DNA from: Candidatus Limnocylindrales bacterium
GTDB taxonomy: Bacteria > Chloroflexota > Limnocylindria > Limnocylindrales > CSP1-4
DNA length: 9,059 bases
NCBI GenBank assembly: GCA_030647575.1
Contig: JAUSJS010000365.1
Coordinates: 1 to 9,059, forward strand
Reading direction: 5' to 3'
The position numbers were made by a program, and so were the translations under genes. Of the stretch, positions 5,150 through 9,059 are shown one piece after another. How positions within the stretch are numbered: the first letter of the stretch is position 1; each line of letters begins with the position of its first letter. The notes under the pieces were generated by a model that was not told the origin of the DNA, ran no database searches, and worked only from the letters and a program-made list of their open reading frames with translations.

Positions 5150-6480
5150 CGCGCCGCGGCGACGACCTCGTCGGCAGCTTCGCCCAGGCTGGCCGCCCAG
5201 CGCCCGGCGGCCGCCTCGAGCTCGCCCGCGAGCGACGGGGCGACCCGCCCGCGGACCCGCACGTCCCGCTCGCGATACTCGAGCTCGATCGTGCCGCGCT
5301 CGCGGACACGCGCCAGCAGCTCGCCGACGGTATATGGCAGCGCCACGTCGACATCGACCCAGAGCGAGGCGAGCAGCGCCGCGATCTCCGCGCGCAGGGT
5401 GTCCATGCCGTACCCGGTGAGCGCGGAGACGAACACCGAGCCCGCGATGGCGGGCGCCGGGAGCGTGCCGTTGCGCGCCGCGCGGTCGAGCAGGTCGGCC
5501 TTGTTGAAGGCGACCAGGCGCGGCTTGTCACCGGCGCCCAGCTCGTCGAGGACGGTCTGGACGGTCGTGCGGTGCTCCTCGAAGTGCGGATCGGCGGCGT
5601 CCACGACCTCGATCAGGACGTCGGCCCGGTTCACCTCGTCGAGCGTCGCCCGGAACGCCTCAACCAGCTGGTGCGGCAGCTTGTGGATGAAGCCGACCGT
5701 GTCGGTGACGATCGCGATCTGGCCGTCGCCAAGCTTGACCTGGCGGCTGGTCGGATCGAGCGTGGCGAAGAGCTTGTCCTCGGCCTTCGCCGCCTCGCTG
5801 CCGACCAGGGCGTTGAGCAGGGTCGACTTGCCGGCATTCGTGTAGCCGACGATGCCGACCGTCGGCCACAGCCGCCGGTCGCGGCCGCGGGCGGCGGTCG
5901 CCCGCTGCTGGCGCACCTGCTCGACCCGCTCCTTCATCTTGGAGATCCGGGTGCGCACGATCCGGCGGTCCGTCTCGAGCTGCGACTCGCCGGGTCCTCG
6001 GGTGCCGATCCCGCCGCCCGTCCGGCTCAGGTGGGTCCACAGGCGGGTCAGCCGCGGCAGCTGGTATTCGAGCTGGGCCAGCTCCACCTGCAGGCGACCC
6101 TCGTGGGTCTGGGCGTGCAGCGCGAAGATATCCAGGATCAGCCGGCTCCGATCGATCACCTTGACCTTGAGCAGCTCTTCCAGGGCACGCTGCTGGCCCG
6201 GTGAGAGCTCGTCGTCGGCGACTAGCACGTCGAAGCCGGTCTCGCGCTTGGCGGCGGCCAGCTCCTCCGCCTTGCCCTTGCCAACGTACCAGTTCGGATC
6301 GACGTGGCGGCGGTTCTGCCACTCGGCGCCAACGACGTCGGCGCCGGCGGTCACGGCCAGGTTGGCGAGCTCGGCCAGCGAGTCCTCGGCCGACCAGCCG
6401 GCATCGTCGCCGGTGTCGACGGCGACGAGGAAGGCCTTCTCGGGTACGCGTTCGAGGTCGATCATCTGGTGCGTCGGCAT
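5146..6480 (-). CDS. hflX: GTPase HflX
   Basis: A 444-residue protein with all HflX hallmarks. The N-terminal HflX domain has YVGKGKAEEL (65-74) and the VADDELSPGQQRALEE block (87-102). A coiled segment with GTRGPGESQLETD (159-171) follows, then the Obg-like G domain: G1 GYTNAGKST (212-220), G2 threonine in FATLDPT (238-244), G3 DTVGF (260-264), G4 NKAD (326-329), G5 SAL (352-354). The C-terminal domain spans about 375-444. HflX binds the 50S subunit and splits stalled or hibernating ribosomes under stress. ATG 6480 gives the normal length; the 63-residue upstream extension is Arg-rich and antisense to the divergent gene's start, so rejected. A second ATG five codons in (6465) is possible. 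Shares an operon with the 195-residue protein downstream. Confidence 0.97.
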   Translation of the reverse strand: MPTHQMIDLERVPEKAFLVAVDTGDDAGWSAEDSLAELANLAVTAGADVVGAEWQNRRHVDPNWYVGKGKAEELAAAKRETGFDVLVADDELSPGQQRALEELLKVKVIDRSRLILDIFALHAQTHEGRLQVELAQLEYQLPRLTRLWTHLSRTGGGIGTRGPGESQLETDRRIVRTRISKMKERVEQVRQQRATAARGRDRRLWPTVGIVGYTNAGKSTLLNALVGSEAAKAEDKLFATLDPTSRQVKLGDGQIAIVTDTVGFIHKLPHQLVEAFRATLDEVNRADVLIEVVDAADPHFEEHRTTVQTVLDELGAGDKPRLVAFNKADLLDRAARNGTLPAPAIAGSVFVSALTGYGMDTLRAEIAALLASLWVDVDVALPYTVGELLARVRERGTIELEYRERDVRVRGRVAPSLAGELEAAAGRWAASLGEAADEVVAAAR

Positions 6481-6500
6481 GGCGCCGTAGTGTAGTCGAG
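6481..6500. promoter_or_regulatory. 20-bp divergent promoter with back-to-back leaderless -10 elements
   Basis: Only 20 bp separate the hflX ATG (minus) from the DUF2723 ATG (plus). On the plus strand TAGTGT (6488-6493) ends 7 nt before ATG 6501. On the minus strand TACACT (6494-6489) ends 8 nt before ATG 6480. The two TANNNT hexamers overlap almost completely, so one short duplex could serve both directions, with transcripts starting at or within 2 nt of the start codons. No ribosome binding sites are visible. Any -35 would lie in the opposite coding region. The spacing is seen; promoter activity is inferred. Confidence 0.55.
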
Positions 6501-8042
6501 ATGGTGACCATGACCGTCCCCGCCGATTCGCGTTCTGTGCGGCTGGCGCCGGCGATCGTCGGCGCGATCGCGTTCGTCGTCTACGCGCGGACGCTGCTAC
6601 CCGGGATCGCGTTCGGAGACTGGGGCGAGATGCAGACCGTCCCGCACGTCCTGGGCGTCGCCCATCCAACCGGCTACCCGACGTACGTCGTTCTGTCCTG
6701 GCTTGCCCAGCTCGTTCCGGTCGGGTCGATCGCCCTCCGGGCCAACCTGCTGTCGGCCGTGCTGGTCTCGGTCGCCCTCGCCGTCACCGTCACGATCCTC
6801 CTCCGGCTGGGCACCCGTCCGATCATCGCCGTCGGCGTCGCGCTGGCCTTGGGAGCCGTTCGAACCGTCTGGTCCGCGGCCACCGTGGCCGAGGTGAACC
6901 CGCTTCACCTGTTGTTCGTCGCCCTGCTCCTCCACCGCGCCCTGGCCTGGGAGGAACGGCGATTGCGCCGTGATCTCAGCATCGGCGCGCTCCTGCTGGG
7001 ACTCGCCCTCGGCAATCATCTGCTGACCCTGTTCGTTGCCCCATGCATCGTGGTCTTCGTCGCCTGGGTCGGGCGTCGTGAGATCGCAGCGAATCCGCGG
7101 ATCCTGGTGTCGGCCGCGGCGGCCGGTCTCGTCGGGCTGTCGGTCTACCTCTACATCCCGATCGCGGCCGGTCTGTCACCGCCGCTGGCCTACAACCACC
7201 CGGTCACCCTCGACGGGGTCTGGTGGCTCGTCAGCGGGACCCAGTTCCGCGGCCAGTTCGACTTTCTCTCGGCGAGCGGCCCGTCCGACTTCGTGAGCTC
7301 ACTGTCCACGCTCTGGTCTCCGCTCGTCGGGCAGGCGACGCCGGTTCTGCCGATCCTGGGAATGGCCGGCCTGATCGTGCTCGTCCGCCGACGACCTGCC
7401 TTCGGGCTGATGTGCGCGGCGATCCTGGTGACGCACATCTATATCTGGGCAAACTACCTGCAGCTTGAGCACTATTTGCTCGTTCCCTGGCTGATGCTCG
7501 CGATCGGAGCGGCGGTCGCGCTCGACTCCATCGCCCGAGGGGTAGGGTCCCGACTGTCCTGGCCACGGCGGCGACGCGCCGACGCGCTGATCGGCGCAGC
7601 CGCCCTGACATTCGCCGTGGGGCTCGCGGTGACGAACTGGCAGGCTGCGGATCGAAGCGGCGATCGAAGCGGCGAAGTGTTCGTCGGGGCAGTCTTCGAC
7701 GCACTTCCACAGGACGCCGCGATCCTGTCGGTATGGGACGCATCACCGCCGTTGTGGCACGCTCAGTTCGTTCTTGGTCGTCGCCCAGACGTCCTCATCA
7801 TCGATGACACGAACATTGTGTACGAGGGTTGGGGCAGCCGAGAGCGACGGGTCGCCTCGCTGATCTGCCAGCGTCCGGTGTTCATCCTTCGGCTGAATGA
7901 TCGCGACCTGCTACCGACCAGGGCGGCGTTCCGCGTCGAGCCCTTCCTGAACGTCCGGATCGCCCAGGGTGGACCGTCCGCCGCGGTGGTCCGACCGGTG
8001 CTCCGGATCGAGCCCCTTGATCCGACCGGCTGCCCTGGGTAG
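6501..8042 (+). CDS. DUF2723-family membrane glycosyltransferase (GT-C-like)
   Basis: A 513-residue integral membrane protein. The luminal/periplasmic-type loop after the first helix has GDWGEMQTVPHVLGVAHPTGYP (D40, E43, H55, P60), the signature of DUF2723, the family of eukaryotic TMEM260 O-mannosyltransferase. Other family-like stretches are AEVNPLHLLF (130-139) and GNHLL (171-175). About nine to ten hydrophobic helices (15-33, 83-102, 108-125, 134-148, 161-181, 203-223, 281-295, 302-318, 325-342, 362-379) are followed by a soluble C-terminal domain (about 380-513). Probable role: transfer of a sugar from a lipid-linked donor at the outer face of the membrane; acceptor unknown. ATG 6501 is chosen; ATG 6510 also possible. 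The frame is open to 6201, but that Arg-rich part is antisense to hflX. Converges on miaA. Confidence 0.85.
   Translation: MVTMTVPADSRSVRLAPAIVGAIAFVVYARTLLPGIAFGDWGEMQTVPHVLGVAHPTGYPTYVVLSWLAQLVPVGSIALRANLLSAVLVSVALAVTVTILLRLGTRPIIAVGVALALGAVRTVWSAATVAEVNPLHLLFVALLLHRALAWEERRLRRDLSIGALLLGLALGNHLLTLFVAPCIVVFVAWVGRREIAANPRILVSAAAAGLVGLSVYLYIPIAAGLSPPLAYNHPVTLDGVWWLVSGTQFRGQFDFLSASGPSDFVSSLSTLWSPLVGQATPVLPILGMAGLIVLVRRRPAFGLMCAAILVTHIYIWANYLQLEHYLLVPWLMLAIGAAVALDSIARGVGSRLSWPRRRRADALIGAAALTFAVGLAVTNWQAADRSGDRSGEVFVGAVFDALPQDAAILSVWDASPPLWHAQFVLGRRPDVLIIDDTNIVYEGWGSRERRVASLICQRPVFILRLNDRDLLPTRAAFRVEPFLNVRIAQGGPSAAVVRPVLRIEPLDPTGCPG
7650..7673 (+). repeat. Perfect tandem duplication of 12 bp inside the DUF2723 gene
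   Basis: GATCGAAGCGGC occurs twice head to tail (7650-7661, 7662-7673) and encodes DRSGDRSG (residues 384-391), the linker between the last membrane helix and the soluble C-terminal domain. It is a whole number of codons, so the frame is kept. Perfect identity suggests a recent slippage event or an expandable linker. Confidence 0.85.
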
Positions 8043-8060
8043 TTCGCGCCACCTCGACCC

Positions 8061-9053
8061 TCACGCCGGGCCGGGTTCGATGGCCTGGCGGGCCAACTCA
8101 ATGGCGGGTGCCGTTGGGAGCTCCTCGGTCGCATCCAGCCAGGTGATCCCGGGTTCGGAGCGGAACCAGGTTCGCTGGCGCCTGGCGAAGGCCACGTTGC
8201 GCTGGGCGTCGAGCTCGATCGCAGCGTCGCGGGTCAGCTCCCGGTCGATGACCGCCCAGGCTTCGCGGTAGCCGATGGCGGAGAAGGCCGGCAGGGTCGG
8301 ATCGAATCGCTCGCGGAGGGACCGGGCCTCCTCGATCAGGCCGGCGTCGAACTGGGCCTGCGCCCGGATCGCGATCCTGGCGGCATGGGGTCCAGATTCC
8401 ACGACCAGCCCGAGCCAGATGATCGGGCCAGGATAGCCTCGAGGGCGTGGCGGAAGGACGTCCCCGCCGAGCTCGGCCATCTCGAGGGCCCGGACGACCC
8501 GGCGCGGGTTGCGCAGCTCGACCCGGGCAGCCAGCGTCGGGGCGACGGCCTGCAGGCGCTCGGCGAGGGGCGCGAGGCCGTCGGCGATGAGCTCGGCTTC
8601 CAGCCGGGCGCGCACCTCCGGGTCGCTCGGCAGCGCCGCGGTGTCCAGCCCGCGACCGACGGCGCGCAGGTAGAGTCCGGTTCCGCCTGCGAGGATCGCT
8701 ACGCCACCGCTGCCGGCGAGGTCGGCCAGCATCCCGCGGGCGTGCTCGGCGAAGTTGGCGACGCTGAATGCCTCGTCCGGGTCGACCAGGTCGAGGCCGT
8801 GATGCGGGATCCGCGCCCGATCGGCGGTGCTCGCCTTGGCCGTGCCGATGTCGAGACCGCGATAGACCTGGCGCGAGTCGGCCGAGATGATCGCGACCGG
8901 ACGACCGTCGCGTTCGATCGACTCGGCGAGGCGGATCGCGAGCTCGGTCTTGCCGGTTGCGGTGGCTCCCGCGACGACGATCAGCGGCGGCGCGCCCGCG
9001 TGGGCGCCACTCACGAACGAATCACGCGCCGACGAGCGCGCCTCGCAACGCAT
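8061..9053 (-). CDS. miaA: tRNA dimethylallyltransferase MiaA
   Basis: A 330-residue enzyme that adds a dimethylallyl group to N6 of A37 in tRNAs reading UNN codons, the first step to ms2i6A. Motifs: P-loop GATATGKT (29-36), DSRQVYRGLDIGTAK (59-73), HHGLDLVDPDEAFSVANF (84-101), GGTGLYL (123-129), RNPRRVVRALE (181-191), SAIGYREAW (about 249-257) and the C-terminal QRNVAFARRQRTWFR tRNA-binding segment. The C-terminal end is complete. The start is less sure: ATG 9053 lies 6 nt from the window edge, and GTG 9014 (reading MSGAHAGAPPLIVV) gives a more typical 317-residue form. It sits on the same strand as hflX; miaA and hflX are close neighbours in many bacteria (with hfq in proteobacteria), but here a plus-strand gene lies between. 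Stops 18 bp from the convergent DUF2723 stop. Confidence 0.97.
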   Translation of the reverse strand: MRCEARSSARDSFVSGAHAGAPPLIVVAGATATGKTELAIRLAESIERDGRPVAIISADSRQVYRGLDIGTAKASTADRARIPHHGLDLVDPDEAFSVANFAEHARGMLADLAGSGGVAILAGGTGLYLRAVGRGLDTAALPSDPEVRARLEAELIADGLAPLAERLQAVAPTLAARVELRNPRRVVRALEMAELGGDVLPPRPRGYPGPIIWLGLVVESGPHAARIAIRAQAQFDAGLIEEARSLRERFDPTLPAFSAIGYREAWAVIDRELTRDAAIELDAQRNVAFARRQRTWFRSEPGITWLDATEELPTAPAIELARQAIEPGPA

Positions 9054-9059
9054 ACGGGC

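Noticed and set aside
4853..5845. 330-residue plus-strand open frame
   Set aside because: Lies antisense to hflX and its downstream gene; Ser/Arg/Ala-rich with no domain. It is a by-product of high-GC codon use.
6201..6500. 100-residue N-terminal extension of the DUF2723 protein
   Set aside because: Arg-rich, antisense to hflX; the first membrane helix and signature fit an ATG at 6501.
6481..6669. 63-residue N-terminal extension of HflX
   Set aside because: Arg/Ser-rich antisense reading of the DUF2723 start; MPTHQMIDLERVPEKAFLV is a normal HflX beginning.
1..9059. CRISPR arrays, tRNA or rRNA genes, insertion sequence ends
   Set aside because: No regularly spaced repeats, no cloverleaf or rRNA-like segment, and no transposase or terminal inverted repeats were seen on either strand. 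The excisionase-like gene is an antitoxin by context, not a sign of an integrated phage.

Overview
The window is high-GC bacterial DNA with a core-gene half (about 3372-9059) and an accessory half (about 1-3371). The visible mix is HflX, MiaA, a DUF2723-type membrane glycosyltransferase, a short threonine-dehydratase-like enzyme, many GTG starts and several genes without a Shine-Dalgarno sequence. It would fit a high-GC Chloroflexota-like or actinobacteria-like genome, possibly from an uncultured soil or water lineage. That placement is a guess from gene content and base composition.

Accessory half: a 347-residue protein of unknown family (91-1134, +) meets a minus-strand block of six small genes (3307 down to 1219). 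The block reads as three stacked toxin-antitoxin modules. In transcription order these are an excisionase-like HTH antitoxin and a PIN toxin; a MNT nucleotidyltransferase and a HEPN RNase-type toxin; and a Phd/YefM antitoxin and a second PIN toxin. The first four genes overlap or abut and look like one operon. The last pair has its own palindromic promoter/operator. Two details stand out. The second PIN toxin has no ATG, GTG or TTG that would give a complete protein, and appears to start at CTG in a CTGA overlap. The MNT gene looks frameshifted near its 5' end and lacks two active-site residues of its family.

Core half, minus strand: miaA (tRNA dimethylallyltransferase), then hflX (ribosome-associated GTPase) with a coupled 195-residue conserved-looking protein (ATGA overlap), then a 233-bp gap with DnaA-box-like 9-mers and a hairpin, then a fold-type II PLP enzyme like threonine/serine dehydratase. 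A plus-strand DUF2723 gene lies between miaA and hflX. It converges on miaA with an 18-bp gap and diverges from hflX across only 20 bp.

A recurring theme is TANNNT -10-like hexamers placed 7-9 nt before start codons (1889, 3307, 6480, 6501) with no ribosome binding site, which suggests leaderless transcription. Gene calls rest on motif recognition by eye; no database search was possible.
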